A stretch of 55,180 nucleotides of DNA from a bacterium (GCA_035549195.1 DASZRK010000069.1:1-55180); one strand, 5' to 3'. Shown: positions 25,833-35,325, counted from the first letter of the stretch. Made by a program: numbers and translations. Notes: generated by a model from the letters alone, not told the origin.

Positions 25833-27704
25833 TTAAGCCCTGGGGTTCTTGGCCATCTCTTCCAGGATCTGCTTGGCCGAGCTCTTGGCGGTCTGCTTCT
25901 CGGTCTTCATGCGCTCGTTGTTATTGAGGATCTTCTTGCGCATGCGCAGGTTCTGGGGTGTCACTTCCAGCAGTTCGTCGTCCTGGATGTATTCCAGGCA
26001 CTGCTCCAGCGAGAAGATGGTGGGCGGTTCCAGGGTCAAGGCCTCGTCCGAGGACTTGCTGCGCATATTGCTCAGGTGTTTGGTCTTGCAAGGGTTGACG
26101 GCGATGTCGTTCTCGCGGGTATGCTCGCCCACGATCATGCCTTCATAGACCTCCATTCGGGGGTTGATGAAGAACTTGCCCCGGTCGGCCAATTGGAACA
26201 TCCCATAGGCGGCGGTGATGCCGGGCTCGAACGCCACCAGGACGCCACGGCCCCGGCCGCTGATCTCGCCCTTGAACTCCCCGTAACCGGCGAAAACGTG
26301 GTGCAGGACGCCCTCGCCCTTGGTGTCGGTCATGAACTCGGTGCGGAACCCCAGCAAGCAGCGGGACGGGATGTGGAACTCGATGCGGGTCGTCACCTCG
26401 GACAGGGGGGTCATGTTCTTCATTTCTCCCTTGCGGGCCCCCAGCTTTTCCATGGCCACGCCCACGCAATTGTTCGGGACGTCGACGATGAGGTTCTCAT
26501 AGGGCTCTTCCAGCTTGCCTTCCGTCATCTTGAAGATGACCTGGGGACGGGAAACCTGGAACTCATAGCCTTCCCGGCGCATGGTCTCGATCAGGATCCC
26601 CAAGTGCAGTTCCCCGCGCCCCGACACCTTATAGGCGTCCGGGCTCTCGGTCTCGCTGATCTTCAACGTGGGATTGGCTTCCGCTTCCTTGAAAAGGCGG
26701 TCCCGTAAATGGCGGGAGGTGACGAACTTCCCTTCCTTGCCGGCAAAGGGACTGTTGTTGACCGAGAAGACCATGGACATGGTCGGTTCGTCGATGGTGA
26801 TGGGGGGCAGGGCCTCCGGGTTGGCGGAAGAGGCCACCGTCTCGCCGATCTGGACGTCCTCCAGACCCGCCAAAAGGATGATGTCGCCGGCCGAGGCTTC
26901 CTCGCACTCCGCCTGTTTGATGCCCTGATAGGTGAAGATCTTGGTGGCGTTGCTCGTGACCTTGCGGCCGTCCAGCTTGACGAGGGTGATAGGGTCGTTG
27001 AGCTTGATCTTCCCGCGCTTGACGCGGCCGACCGCCATACGGCCCAGGTACTCGTTGTAGGAGGTGGTGGTGACCAGCATCTGGAAGGGCGAATCCAGGT
27101 CCACGTCGACGGGCTTGAAATGGCTGACGATGGTGTCGAAAAGGGGCTTCAGGTCGGTGCCGGGTTTCTCCAGGTCCAGGGTGGCCTTCCCCTCGCGGGC
27201 GATGGCATAGACCACCGGGTAGCCGATCTGATGCTCGTTGGCGCCCAGCGCGATGAAAAGGTCCAGCACATTGTCCACGACCTCGTGGGGCCGGGCATCC
27301 TTGCGGTCGATCTTGTTGATGACCACGATGGCGTCCAGGTCCTGCTCCAGGCTCTTGCGGAGCACGAACTTGGTCTGGGGCAAGGGGCCTTCGGCCGCGT
27401 CCACCAGCAGGAGCACTCCGTCCACCATCGAAAGGATGCGCTCCACTTCCCCGCCGAAATCGGCGTGGCCGGGGGTGTCCACGATATTGATGCGGGTACC
27501 GTTCCAGATGACCGAGGCGTTCTTGGAGAAGATGGTGATCCCGCGCTCTTTTTCCAGGTCATTGGAATCCATGACCCTTTCTTCCATATGTTCATTGGCG
27601 CGGAAGACCCCGGATTGTTTGAAAAGGGCGTCCACCAGGGTGGTCTTGCCATGGTCGACGTGCGCGATGATGGCGATATTGCGGAGATCGTTCCTTAGCG
27701 TCAT
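25833..27704 (-). CDS. typA: Ribosome-associated GTPase TypA/BipA
   Basis: 623 residues. Translational GTPase of the EF-G class that binds 70S ribosomes and helps 50S assembly and stress adaptation. G1 is AHVDHGKTT (14-22), the switch II region has DTPGHADFGGEVER, and G4 is NKIDR. EF-G-like domains III and V and the TypA-specific C-terminal domain (GRGELHLGILIE through GYGEFKGEI and NIRSKSSDEA-type segment) follow. ATG at 27704 has GAGGAAG upstream. Length is typical of the family. It is divergent from the tolC-family gene. Confidence 0.95.
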   Translation of the reverse strand: MTLRNDLRNIAIIAHVDHGKTTLVDALFKQSGVFRANEHMEERVMDSNDLEKERGITIFSKNASVIWNGTRINIVDTPGHADFGGEVERILSMVDGVLLLVDAAEGPLPQTKFVLRKSLEQDLDAIVVINKIDRKDARPHEVVDNVLDLFIALGANEHQIGYPVVYAIAREGKATLDLEKPGTDLKPLFDTIVSHFKPVDVDLDSPFQMLVTTTSYNEYLGRMAVGRVKRGKIKLNDPITLVKLDGRKVTSNATKIFTYQGIKQAECEEASAGDIILLAGLEDVQIGETVASSANPEALPPITIDEPTMSMVFSVNNSPFAGKEGKFVTSRHLRDRLFKEAEANPTLKISETESPDAYKVSGRGELHLGILIETMRREGYEFQVSRPQVIFKMTEGKLEEPYENLIVDVPNNCVGVAMEKLGARKGEMKNMTPLSEVTTRIEFHIPSRCLLGFRTEFMTDTKGEGVLHHVFAGYGEFKGEISGRGRGVLVAFEPGITAAYGMFQLADRGKFFINPRMEVYEGMIVGEHTRENDIAVNPCKTKHLSNMRSKSSDEALTLEPPTIFSLEQCLEYIQDDELLEVTPQNLRMRKKILNNNERMKTEKQTAKSSAKQILEEMAKNPRA

Positions 27705-27854
27705 TTCTTCCTCGTTAAAAAAATAAGAAGCCGGAAGGCTTGGGCCTAACCGGCTTCAAGGGTCCGGAAGTATAACGAAAAGGGCTTTTAAAGGAAAGGC
27801 GCCAAGGCCCCGGATCGCCGGCAACAAAGGCCCGTTCGTAGCCTTTTGGACGTC

Positions 27855-27866
27855 TATAATCCGACC
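27855..27866 (+). promoter_or_regulatory. Leaderless -10 box of the tolC-family gene
   Basis: A perfect TATAAT at 27855-27860 is followed by CCGACC and the start ATG at 27867. No ribosome binding site fits, and the -35 region (about 27832) is poor. The predicted transcript start coincides with the ATG. This is the clearest member of the leaderless set. Confidence 0.6.
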
Positions 27867-29138
27867 ATGAACAGACCGCTCCTGCTGGGAATCCTACTCC
27901 TTATCCCCACCCTCCTCCCGGCGGAGGAGGCCGGTTTGTCATGGTCCCAATGCCTCAAGGAAGCGACCCTGAACAACCCCGACCTGCTCTCGGCCCAAAG
28001 ATCCCTGAACGCCGCCGAGAACAGCCATATGGCCAGCCTCGGCCAGTTCTTCCCCCAGATCTCCCTGAATGCCTCCGCGGGCCGGTCGGGTCCGGGCGGG
28101 CTCGACGACGCCCTCTCCGGACCCCATTCGGGTTCGGCCAACCTCAGCCTCTCGGCTTCCGAAAGCCTCTTCTCCGGATTCCGCGACTTCGCGTCGGTGG
28201 ATTCCTCCAACGCCCAACTGGACATCGCCCGGGCCCAACTCACCCAAGCCAAGGCCCAGCTATCCCGGGACCTCAAGGTGGCCTTCTATACCCTGCTCTA
28301 TTCCCAACAACAGATCCAGCTCCTGCAGACCATCGCCGACCGCAACAAGGCCAACCAGGACCTGGTCGAGATGAACTACAAGGGCGGCACCGACAACAAG
28401 GGCTCCCTCCTGCAGGCCCAGGCGACCTACCAGGAATCGCTCTATGAGGTGGACCAAGCCAAACGGTCCTTGAGCCTGGCCCAACGCCAGTTGGCCCTTC
28501 TTTTAGGGCGGGACCTCCCGGGGGACATCCAGGTCGCCGGTGAATTCCAGGTCCCGGCCCTCCAACCCGCCATTCCCGATTTCAAGCAATTGACCCTCCA
28601 GACCCCCGCCTATCTCCAATCCCTGGCCCAACTCCACCTTTCCGAAAGTTCCTATGTCAGCGCCCGGGGGACCTTCTTCCCCACCCTGAGCGCCAATGCC
28701 AGCCTCTCCCGCCAAGGGGACGGGTTGGACGACCTGAACACCCCGGGTTGGTCGGCCGGGCTCTCGCTCAACTTTCCGCTCTTCACCGGCGGCAAGGACC
28801 TCTTCAACTTCATGAGCGCCGAGGAATCCAAGGGCGCGGCCCAGGAGGACCTGCGAAGCACCCTGCTCAAGACCTCGGCCTCCCTGGAAAGCGCCTTCTC
28901 CTCCTACCAGAACGCGGTGGAGAACACCCAGGTGCAGTCCTCCTTCCTTTCCGCGGCCAAGACCCGCGAGGAGATCGCCAAGGCCGAGTACCTGAACGGC
29001 CTCTTGAGCTTCCAGAACTGGGACCAGCTCGAGACCAACCTGACCTCCCAGCAAAAATCACAACTATCCAGTTCCCTCACCGCCAAGACCACCGAGGCGG
29101 CCTGGGAATTGGCCCAAGGCAAAGGAGAGATACCGTGA
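27867..29138 (+). CDS. TolC-family outer membrane efflux protein
   Basis: 423 residues with a signal peptide (1-18, LLIPTLLPAEE). The body has the two homologous halves of the TolC/OEP family: long amphipathic helices (ALTQAKAQLSRDLKVAFYTLLYSQQQIQLLQ and the equivalent near 310-400) separated by beta strands, each half opening with a Leu/Asn-rich repeat (NNPDLLSAQRSLNAAE; TPAYLQSLAQLHLSES). It should form the trimeric outer-membrane channel of the export system encoded by the next two genes. I chose ATG at 27867 rather than the frame opening at 27846, because of the signal peptide and the TATAAT six bases before it. It overlaps the adaptor gene by four bases (GTGA). Confidence 0.87.
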   Translation: MNRPLLLGILLLIPTLLPAEEAGLSWSQCLKEATLNNPDLLSAQRSLNAAENSHMASLGQFFPQISLNASAGRSGPGGLDDALSGPHSGSANLSLSASESLFSGFRDFASVDSSNAQLDIARAQLTQAKAQLSRDLKVAFYTLLYSQQQIQLLQTIADRNKANQDLVEMNYKGGTDNKGSLLQAQATYQESLYEVDQAKRSLSLAQRQLALLLGRDLPGDIQVAGEFQVPALQPAIPDFKQLTLQTPAYLQSLAQLHLSESSYVSARGTFFPTLSANASLSRQGDGLDDLNTPGWSAGLSLNFPLFTGGKDLFNFMSAEESKGAAQEDLRSTLLKTSASLESAFSSYQNAVENTQVQSSFLSAAKTREEIAKAEYLNGLLSFQNWDQLETNLTSQQKSQLSSSLTAKTTEAAWELAQGKGEIP

Positions 29139-30160
29139 AGAACTTGCGAACCATCCGCGGTCCACGATCGGCGGTCCTGATCTTGCTGGCCTGCTTCCTG
29201 GTCGGGGCGGGCTGTGGGAAGACGAAAAAATGGGGGAACGGCGGCGCCAACTCAGGCGGGTTCCGGCCGGTCGAGGTGACCCGGGACGACCTTCAGATCA
29301 CGGTGCTGGCCACCGGCAACGTCCAGCCCAAGAACCAGCTGGATATCAAGCCGCCCATCTCGGGGCGGATCGAGAAGATCCTCATCCAAGAGGGACAATA
29401 TGTGAAGAAGGGCCAGGTACTGGTGGAACTCAGCTCCACCGAGCGGGCCACCCTGCTGGACGCCGCCCGGGCCCAAGGTCCGGACGCCTTGAAGAAATGG
29501 GAGGATCTCTACCAATCCACGCCCCTTCTCTCCCCTCTCTCGGGCCAGATCGTGAACCTGCCCACCGTGCCGGGCCAAGTGGTCTCCACCGCCGACACCA
29601 TCATGGTGATGTCCGACCATCTCATCGTGAACACCCAGGTGGATGAGACCGACCTCGCCCAGATCCGCCTGGGCCAGGACGCCGTCATCACGCTGGATGC
29701 CTACCCGGGCCAATCCATCCCGGCCAAGGTGCGCCGCATCGCCTACCAGTCGGTCCTTTCCAACAATGTGACCACCTATCCGGTGGAGGTCTGGCCCGAC
29801 AAGGTCCCTCCCTTCATGCGAAGCGGCATGACCGCCAACGTGGTCTTCAAGGTCAGCGAGAAGGACGACGTCCTGGTGATCCCCTCCGAGGCCATCCAGC
29901 AGGGACCGGACGGCTCCTCCTACGTGCTGGAAGGCCCCGCCAAGAAGGGGGACAAACCCCAGACCGTGGCGGTCCAGACAGGGATGACCGACGGCAAGCA
30001 GACCGAGATCGTCTCCGGGCTGGCCGAGGGCGACAAGGTGTTGATCAAGTCCTTCTCCGCCGGGCAGCTGTCCGCGCCCTCCACCGGGACCAACCCCTTC
30101 ATGCCCAACATGCGGGGAGGCAAGAGCAGTGGCGGCGGCAACCGGGGCGGGGGACATTGA
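29135..30160 (+). CDS. Periplasmic adaptor (HlyD/MacA type), lipoprotein, very short hairpin
   Basis: 341 residues from GTG at 29135, overlapping the upstream stop (GTGA) and preceded by AAAGGAGA. The N-terminus is a lipoprotein signal (LILLACFLVGAGC). A biotinyl-lipoyl half-motif (PPISGRIEKILIQEGQYVKKGQVL) and its partner (PLLSPLSGQIVNLPTVPGQVV) bracket only about 40 residues, much less than the long alpha-hairpin of MacA or AcrA. Beta-barrel and membrane-proximal domains follow (VDETDLAQIRLGQDAVITLDAYPG). The C-terminus is Gly/Ser-rich. It links the MacB transporter to the TolC-like channel. Confidence 0.87.
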   Translation: MKNLRTIRGPRSAVLILLACFLVGAGCGKTKKWGNGGANSGGFRPVEVTRDDLQITVLATGNVQPKNQLDIKPPISGRIEKILIQEGQYVKKGQVLVELSSTERATLLDAARAQGPDALKKWEDLYQSTPLLSPLSGQIVNLPTVPGQVVSTADTIMVMSDHLIVNTQVDETDLAQIRLGQDAVITLDAYPGQSIPAKVRRIAYQSVLSNNVTTYPVEVWPDKVPPFMRSGMTANVVFKVSEKDDVLVIPSEAIQQGPDGSSYVLEGPAKKGDKPQTVAVQTGMTDGKQTEIVSGLAEGDKVLIKSFSAGQLSAPSTGTNPFMPNMRGGKSSGGGNRGGGH

Positions 30161-30166
30161 CCCCAT

Positions 30167-30260
30167 CACCACGAAGGTACGGAGAATGCGGAGACGGATC
30201 ACGCCTTTCTAAAATCCGTTCCTTTCGTTTTCTCCGTGCCCTCCGCGACTCCGTGGTAAA
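30167..30260. repeat. Dispersed intergenic inverted repeat, copy A
   Basis: Left arm at 30168-30193 (ACCACGAAGGTACGGAGAA) and right arm at 30229-30260 (complement reads ACCACGGAGTCGCGGAGG) face each other around a loop of about 35 bases. It fills the gap between adaptor and macB genes. The sub-motif ACCRCGAAG plus GCGAAG/CGGAG recurs at three other intergenic sites in the window. It could fold in RNA and affect expression between the two genes. Confidence 0.6.
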
Positions 30261-30280
30261 TCTTTGACGGGAGCCTTGAC

Positions 30281-32260
30281 GTGAATGTGATCGAGATCAA
30301 GAACCTCACCAAGGTCTACAGGATGGGCGATACCGAGGTGCGCGCCCTCAACGGGGTCTCCCTCGAGATCGAAGCGGGCGAGTTCGTGGCCATCATGGGC
30401 GCCTCGGGCTCCGGCAAGTCCACCATGCTCCAGATCCTGGGGTTGCTCGATTCCCCCACTTCGGGTTCCTATAAGCTCCTGGGCAAGGAGGTCTCCGCCC
30501 TCCAGGAGGACGAACTGGCCGCCATCCGGAGCCGGACGCTCGGCTTCATCTTCCAGATGTTCAACCTGCTGCCGCGTACGCCTTCGGTGGAGCAGGTCTC
30601 CCTGCCCCTGCTCTATTCGGACCCCGACTCCTCCCACAATGACCCCAAGGATCTTTTAAGGATGGTGGGCCTGGGCGAACGCCTCGACCATAGGCCCAAC
30701 GAGCTCTCCGGAGGCCAGCAGCAACGGGTCGCCATCGCCCGGTCCCTCGTCAACCAGCCCAAGATGATCCTGGCCGACGAACCGACCGGCAACCTGGACT
30801 CCAAGAGCTCGGCGGAGATCATCGAGTTCCTGGGCAAGATGAACGCCAGCGGCATCACGGTGGTGCTCGTGACCCACGAACCCGACATCGCCGCCCACGC
30901 CCGGCGCGTCATCACCATGAAGGACGGTAAGGTCCTTTCCGACCGGTCCAACCGTTCCTCCGCGCCAGCCCCCAGCGCCGCCAAGACCCGGGAGATCCTC
31001 AAGGACGCCGGAAAGGCCTCTTCGGCCGGTTTCAGCTTGCGCCAGTCCAAGGAATATTTCCGCCAGGCCCTCCGGGCCCTTTTGGCCAACAAGGTCCGTT
31101 CCGGACTGTCCGTGCTCGGCATCCTGATCGGGGTGGCGGCGGTCATCGCCATGTTGGCGGTGGGCACCGGCGCCCAGAAATCCATGGAACAAAGGCTGGC
31201 CTCCCTGGGCACGAACCTGCTGATGTTGCGCCCCGGTTCCCTCTCGGTGGGAGGCGTCCAGCAAGGGACCGGTGGCACCAGCCGCATCACCCTCCAGGAC
31301 GCGGAGGCGGTGGCCAAGGTGCCCATGGTCAAGCGGACCGCCCCCGAGATCTCCGGAAGGGTCCAGGTGACCTACGCGGACAAGAACTGGAACACCCAGG
31401 TGACCGGCACCACCCCCAGCTACGCCGAGATGCGGGCCGCCGTCCCCGTCGCCGGGCGTTTCGTCTCCAACGACGACGTCCAGAAGCGGAATCGGGTCGC
31501 CGTCGTGGGGCTCACCGTCGTCAAGAACCTCTTCGGGGACAACGCCAACCCCATCGGGGAATGGATCAAGATCAACCGCACCAGCTTCCAGGTCATCGGG
31601 GTTCTGCCGGTCAAGGGCTCCAACGGGTTCCAGGACCAGGACGACGCCATCGTGGTCCCCGTGACCACCGCCATGTACCGGCTCTTCGGGAAGGAATACG
31701 TGAACATGGTGGACATCGAAGCGGACAGCCCGCAGAACACCGGGACGGTGGCGGACGCCGTCCAGTCCTACATGATGAAACTCAAACACATCCCCGATAC
31801 CCCGGAAAACGAGGGAGCCTTCCAGGTCAGGAACATGGCCGACATCCAAGCCACCTTGAGCGCCACCACGGAGATCATGACGGTGCTGCTCTCCTCCATC
31901 GCGGCCATCTCCCTTTTGGTCGGGGGCATCGGCATCATGAACATCATGCTGGTCTCGGTGACGGAGCGGACCCGGGAGATCGGCCTGCGCAAGGCCATCG
32001 GGGCCCGGCGGTTCGACATCCTGTCCCAGTTCCTTATCGAATCCATGGCCGTGGGCATCGTGGGCGGGGCCATGGGCGTTCTCTTGGGTTGGGGGATCGT
32101 ATTTGGGATCTCCAAGTTCGCCGGATGGGCGGCCATCGTCACGCCCGGCGCCGTGCTCCTGGCCTCCGTTTTTTCCGCCTTGGTCGGGGTCCTGGCCGGC
32201 CTCTGGCCCGCCATCAAGGCCTCCAAGCTGAGTCCCATCCTCGCCCTGCGATACGAATGA
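30281..32260 (+). CDS. macB: MacB-type ABC transporter (ATPase–permease fusion)
   Basis: 659 residues. The N-terminal ATPase (1-235) has Walker A GASGSGKST (40-48), signature LSGGQQQRVAIARS (about 143-156) and Walker B MILADEPTGNLDS. A linker leads to a first membrane helix (about 272-295, VRSGLSVLGILIGVAAVIAML), a large MacB periplasmic domain (about 300-530) and three C-terminal helices with the FtsX motif (SLLVGGIGIMNIMLVSVTERTREIGLRKAIGAR). This mechanotransmission family exports substrates from the periplasm through a TolC channel, for example macrolides, peptides or siderophores. GTG at 30281 with GGGAG upstream. With the two preceding genes it makes a complete tripartite system. Confidence 0.92.
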   Translation: MNVIEIKNLTKVYRMGDTEVRALNGVSLEIEAGEFVAIMGASGSGKSTMLQILGLLDSPTSGSYKLLGKEVSALQEDELAAIRSRTLGFIFQMFNLLPRTPSVEQVSLPLLYSDPDSSHNDPKDLLRMVGLGERLDHRPNELSGGQQQRVAIARSLVNQPKMILADEPTGNLDSKSSAEIIEFLGKMNASGITVVLVTHEPDIAAHARRVITMKDGKVLSDRSNRSSAPAPSAAKTREILKDAGKASSAGFSLRQSKEYFRQALRALLANKVRSGLSVLGILIGVAAVIAMLAVGTGAQKSMEQRLASLGTNLLMLRPGSLSVGGVQQGTGGTSRITLQDAEAVAKVPMVKRTAPEISGRVQVTYADKNWNTQVTGTTPSYAEMRAAVPVAGRFVSNDDVQKRNRVAVVGLTVVKNLFGDNANPIGEWIKINRTSFQVIGVLPVKGSNGFQDQDDAIVVPVTTAMYRLFGKEYVNMVDIEADSPQNTGTVADAVQSYMMKLKHIPDTPENEGAFQVRNMADIQATLSATTEIMTVLLSSIAAISLLVGGIGIMNIMLVSVTERTREIGLRKAIGARRFDILSQFLIESMAVGIVGGAMGVLLGWGIVFGISKFAGWAAIVTPGAVLLASVFSALVGVLAGLWPAIKASKLSPILALRYE

Positions 32261-32263
32261 TCC

Positions 32264-33094
32264 TTAGCCGTTCTCTTTGAGGAAGGTAGCCAGGACCCGA
32301 AGGAACCCTTCCGGGTTGTCGCGGAACACCGCGTGCTCGGCCTTTTCCACCACCACGAAATGCCCATGGGTCATCAGGCTTTCGATCTTTTCCCGTTCCC
32401 CCGCCTCCATGTAACGGCTGTCCCCGCCCTGGATATAGAGGATGGGGCATTTCACCTGCGGCAGCCAGGGATAGCCTTCCTTCTCCCGGCCCAAGCGCTG
32501 GGTCTCACTGGCCCCGAAGGAGGAGAAATTCCAGTCCCATTCCCCGTTCTCCTTCTTCCAGAACTGCCCTTTGTAATAGTCGAAGCGGAGCTTGTCCCCG
32601 GGGAATTTCCCGCGCAGGAAATCGTCCAGGGCCTTCTCGTCGGCGAATGGGGCCGGATATTCGCCCCGGCGGTCCCGGTATTTCTTCCAGCTCTCCAGGT
32701 CCTTGGTCAGGGTCTGGTCGATGACGGTCAGGGAACGGACCAGGTCCGGGAAAAGGGCCGCGAAGACCAGGGCGTTGCGTCCGCCGGTGGAATGGCCAAT
32801 GACATGGAGCCCGCTATGGCCCAACGCCTTGGCGCAGGCCTCCAGGTCCTTGGCGTGACCTTCCGGGGTGAAGTCCTGTCCCTTTTCGTCCTCGTTACGG
32901 CTTTCCCAGTAGGTACGTCCATGGCCCCGCATGTCGAAGGCGAAGACGTGGTAACCCAACTTGGCCAACATGTCGGGGGTCGAGGACCAATCCTGGTGCT
33001 TGGCGGTCAGACCGTGCAGGAGATAGACCGGGGGCCCCTCGGAACGATATTCCTCGTAGAAGAACTTCCCACGGTCGGTCAGGACGAAAGGCAT
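32264..33094 (-). CDS. Alpha/beta hydrolase
   Basis: 276 residues, cytoplasmic, with the full alpha/beta-hydrolase core: oxyanion strand YLLHGLTAKHQDW, FDMRGHGRT, nucleophile elbow GHSTGG with Ser102, and the catalytic His in AEHAVF near 252. A lid of about 70 residues (140-205, rich in Lys/Asp/Trp) covers the active site. ATG at 33094 has GAGGAGAGGG upstream. It converges on macB with three bases between the stops and diverges from the MFS gene. The substrate is unknown; an esterase or C–C hydrolase is possible. Confidence 0.85.
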   Translation of the reverse strand: MPFVLTDRGKFFYEEYRSEGPPVYLLHGLTAKHQDWSSTPDMLAKLGYHVFAFDMRGHGRTYWESRNEDEKGQDFTPEGHAKDLEACAKALGHSGLHVIGHSTGGRNALVFAALFPDLVRSLTVIDQTLTKDLESWKKYRDRRGEYPAPFADEKALDDFLRGKFPGDKLRFDYYKGQFWKKENGEWDWNFSSFGASETQRLGREKEGYPWLPQVKCPILYIQGGDSRYMEAGEREKIESLMTHGHFVVVEKAEHAVFRDNPEGFLRVLATFLKENG

Positions 33095-33152
33095 TCCCTC
33101 TCCTCGCTATGCCGGGATGAAGCAAAAGGTGAATTGGATGGGCTTTCGCCAT

Positions 33153-33165
33153 TACAATGCCCGCC
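33153..33165 (+). promoter_or_regulatory. Candidate leaderless -10 box of the MFS gene
   Basis: TACAAT at 33153-33158 followed by seven bases and ATG at 33166. It decides the start: an ATG at 33157 lies inside the box itself. No ribosome binding site is seen. Confidence 0.45.
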
Positions 33166-34416
33166 ATGAAAAAAAGCCAAAGGAAAAAGGGCCACGACCC
33201 CTACGCGTCCCTTCGATCCCGGGACTTCCGCCTCTATATCATCACCAATTTCCTGCTCATTTTCGGGAACCAGATGGTCATCGTCGCCCTGGGCTGGGAG
33301 CTTTATATGAAGACCGGACAGGTACTGGACTTGGGCCTGATGGGTCTCTTCACCTTCCTGCCGGCCATCGGCTTGGCGCTCTTGGGCGGGAACGTGGCCG
33401 ACCGTTACGACCGGCGCCGGATCCTGATCGTCTCGACCTTGGCCTATCTGGCCGGGCTGGCGGGGCTTTGTTGGGCCTCCTCCCTCCATGACGAGTCGGC
33501 GAACTTCCGGTGGGTCGTTTTCGGCTTCCTTTTCCTCATGGGAACCTGCAATGCCTTCTATAACCCGGCCAAGCAGGCCATGATCCGCCAATTGGTGGCG
33601 CCCAAGGACCTGACCAACGCCATCACCTGGGGCAGCTCGGCCTTCCAATTGGCCTCCGTGACCGGTCCGGCGGCCTGCGGATTCCTCCTGGAAAGGGTCC
33701 CCTATCCCTACATCTATGGCACGAGCATCGTTTTCGAGGTCCTATTCCTGTTCGCGTTGATGGGTTTTGACCTGCGGAAGCAAGCCCGGAACCGGGCCTC
33801 GATCAACATCACTTCCCTCATGGAAGGGGCCCGTTTCGTCTGGAACACCAAGCCGATCCTGGCCACCATCACCATGGACCTCTTCGCAGTGCTGTTGGGC
33901 GGTTGCACGGCCCTCATGCCCAGCTTCGTGAAGGACATCCTCCACTCCGGGCCCTTCAGCCTGGGCTGGCTCCAGGCTGCGCCTTCCATCGGGGCCTTCC
34001 TCATGGCCCTGACCATCGCCCAAAGACCCATGAAGCGTCCCGGGTTGCTCCTGCTCTGGGCGGTCGCCGGTTTCGGCGCCGCCACCATCGTCTTCGGACT
34101 CTCCCGCAACCTCTGGCTGTCGCTGGCCATGATGTTCCTGATCGGGGCCTTGGACAACATCAGCGTCATCGTGCGGGGAAGCCTGGTGCAGGTCCTCACC
34201 CCCGACCGGCTCCTGGGCCGTGTCCAAGCCGTGAACTACCTTTTCATCAATTCTTCCAACCAACTGGGCGCCTTCGAATCGGGAACGGTCGCCGCCCTGG
34301 TCGGGACCGTTCCCTCGGTCGTCCTGGGGGGCATCGGAAGCATCGCCATCGTGCTGGGTGTCGCCTACCTTTGGCCCCAGGTCGCCCGCTTGAGATCCCT
34401 TCAGGCCACGCGTTAG
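33166..34416 (+). CDS. MFS transporter (MFS_3/EntS-like exporter)
   Basis: 416 residues with about 12 membrane helices. The loop 2–3 motif (GGNVADRYDRRRILI) is the MFS signature. The N-terminal RDFRLYIITNFLLIFGNQMVIVALGWELY and the central NPAKQAMIRQLV fit the MFS_3 group of exporters that includes EntS. I take ATG at 33166 (MKKSQRKKGHDPY) as start because the ATG at 33157 overlaps the -10 box. The substrate cannot be told from sequence. Confidence 0.87.
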   Translation: MKKSQRKKGHDPYASLRSRDFRLYIITNFLLIFGNQMVIVALGWELYMKTGQVLDLGLMGLFTFLPAIGLALLGGNVADRYDRRRILIVSTLAYLAGLAGLCWASSLHDESANFRWVVFGFLFLMGTCNAFYNPAKQAMIRQLVAPKDLTNAITWGSSAFQLASVTGPAACGFLLERVPYPYIYGTSIVFEVLFLFALMGFDLRKQARNRASINITSLMEGARFVWNTKPILATITMDLFAVLLGGCTALMPSFVKDILHSGPFSLGWLQAAPSIGAFLMALTIAQRPMKRPGLLLLWAVAGFGAATIVFGLSRNLWLSLAMMFLIGALDNISVIVRGSLVQVLTPDRLLGRVQAVNYLFINSSNQLGAFESGTVAALVGTVPSVVLGGIGSIAIVLGVAYLWPQVARLRSLQATR

Positions 34417-34687
34417 GCATTTCCCGTTCCATCGTGGGTCCCCGCAACGGACATCCCCTTCCCCCTTTCATCACTTTCAAACTCCCGGAAAACGATGTAA
34501 GTCCGTCCCCTCCCACGGTCTTCCGTCCCGCATCTTCCGGTCTTCATCCGCCCGATCATCAAAATGACCGCGGGGGATTGTAAAGGTCCAATAACGGAGG
34601 GTTAATTGAATTAAGACCCGTCGAGCCCGACAACGGGGGCATCCTTTCCCCGCTCCGGGCCGGCGCCTTCGAAAAAGGAGGTCGAAA
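34417..34687. other. Intergenic region upstream of the stress-type cluster
   Basis: 271 bases without a gene. A TGAC half-site (TGACCGCGGGG) at about 34564 resembles the operator seen upstream of ppsA and adh but lacks the second arm. TTAA-rich sequence near 34602-34614 (TTAATTGAATTAA) is a partial inverted repeat that could be a promoter element. A strong ribosome binding site (AAGGAGGT) precedes the HdeD gene at 34688. Confidence 0.4.
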
Positions 34688-35293
34688 ATGACCCACCATC
34701 TCAAGGCAAGATTTTGGTGGATCCTCGTGGGACGTGGGGCCCTGGGGATCCTCTTGGGAGCCGCCGCTCTCGGCTGGTTCCTCCACCTCGAACTTTCCCC
34801 CCGCAGTCCCTTCGGTTCGGCCCTTCTCATGGACCCTTTCACCACGCTGGCCGTCCTCCTTTTTTTCCTGGGCCTTTACGCCCTGACAGACGGGATCTTT
34901 TCCGTCCTGCTGGGGTTCCAGGATTTCGGGGATGGGCACCATTGGTGGGGCCTGGTCGCCTGTGGAGTGCTGACCTTGGGCCTGGGGTCCTGGGCTTGGA
35001 TCCATCCCGACACCGGTGTGTTGTTCCTTTTCTATTGGATCGCCCTATGGGCCTTGATCACGGGGACGGCGGAGGTCCTCCAGGGCCTTCACAAGACGGA
35101 ATATCAGGACCGTAAGAAACAGTTCCTTTTCGCAGGGCTTTGTTCCCTGGCCTTCGGCCTCGTGGTGATCCTTCTTCATGCCGGGGGGAGCTTCCTGCTC
35201 TTCCTTTACGGGGCCTATGCCCTTCTGCTGGGGATCCCCATGCTGGTCTTGGGAACAAGGCTGAGGGATCACCTCAAACGGACCGTCCATTGA
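34688..35293 (+). CDS. HdeD-like (DUF308) membrane protein, copy 1
   Basis: 201 residues with six likely membrane helices. It begins ARFWWILVGRGALGILLGAAALGW, matching the RGxxAIxFG repeats of HdeD/DUF308 acid-resistance membrane proteins, and the motif returns in the second half (YWIALWALITGTAEVLQGL). AAAAAGGAGGTCGAAA before ATG is an excellent ribosome binding site. A second copy with the same N-terminal pattern follows ppsA. HdeD is induced by acid and stationary phase in E. coli; the mechanism is unknown. Confidence 0.85.
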   Translation: MTHHLKARFWWILVGRGALGILLGAAALGWFLHLELSPRSPFGSALLMDPFTTLAVLLFFLGLYALTDGIFSVLLGFQDFGDGHHWWGLVACGVLTLGLGSWAWIHPDTGVLFLFYWIALWALITGTAEVLQGLHKTEYQDRKKQFLFAGLCSLAFGLVVILLHAGGSFLLFLYGAYALLLGIPMLVLGTRLRDHLKRTVH

Positions 35294-35325
35294 CCCGCAA
35301 AAAGGACCGACGGGGACGGACCCCG

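Noticed and set aside
27727-27758. Hairpin AAGCCGG...CCGGCTT upstream of typA as terminator
   Set aside because: Short stem with a long loop in the typA leader and no T-run; not a convincing terminator or riboswitch.
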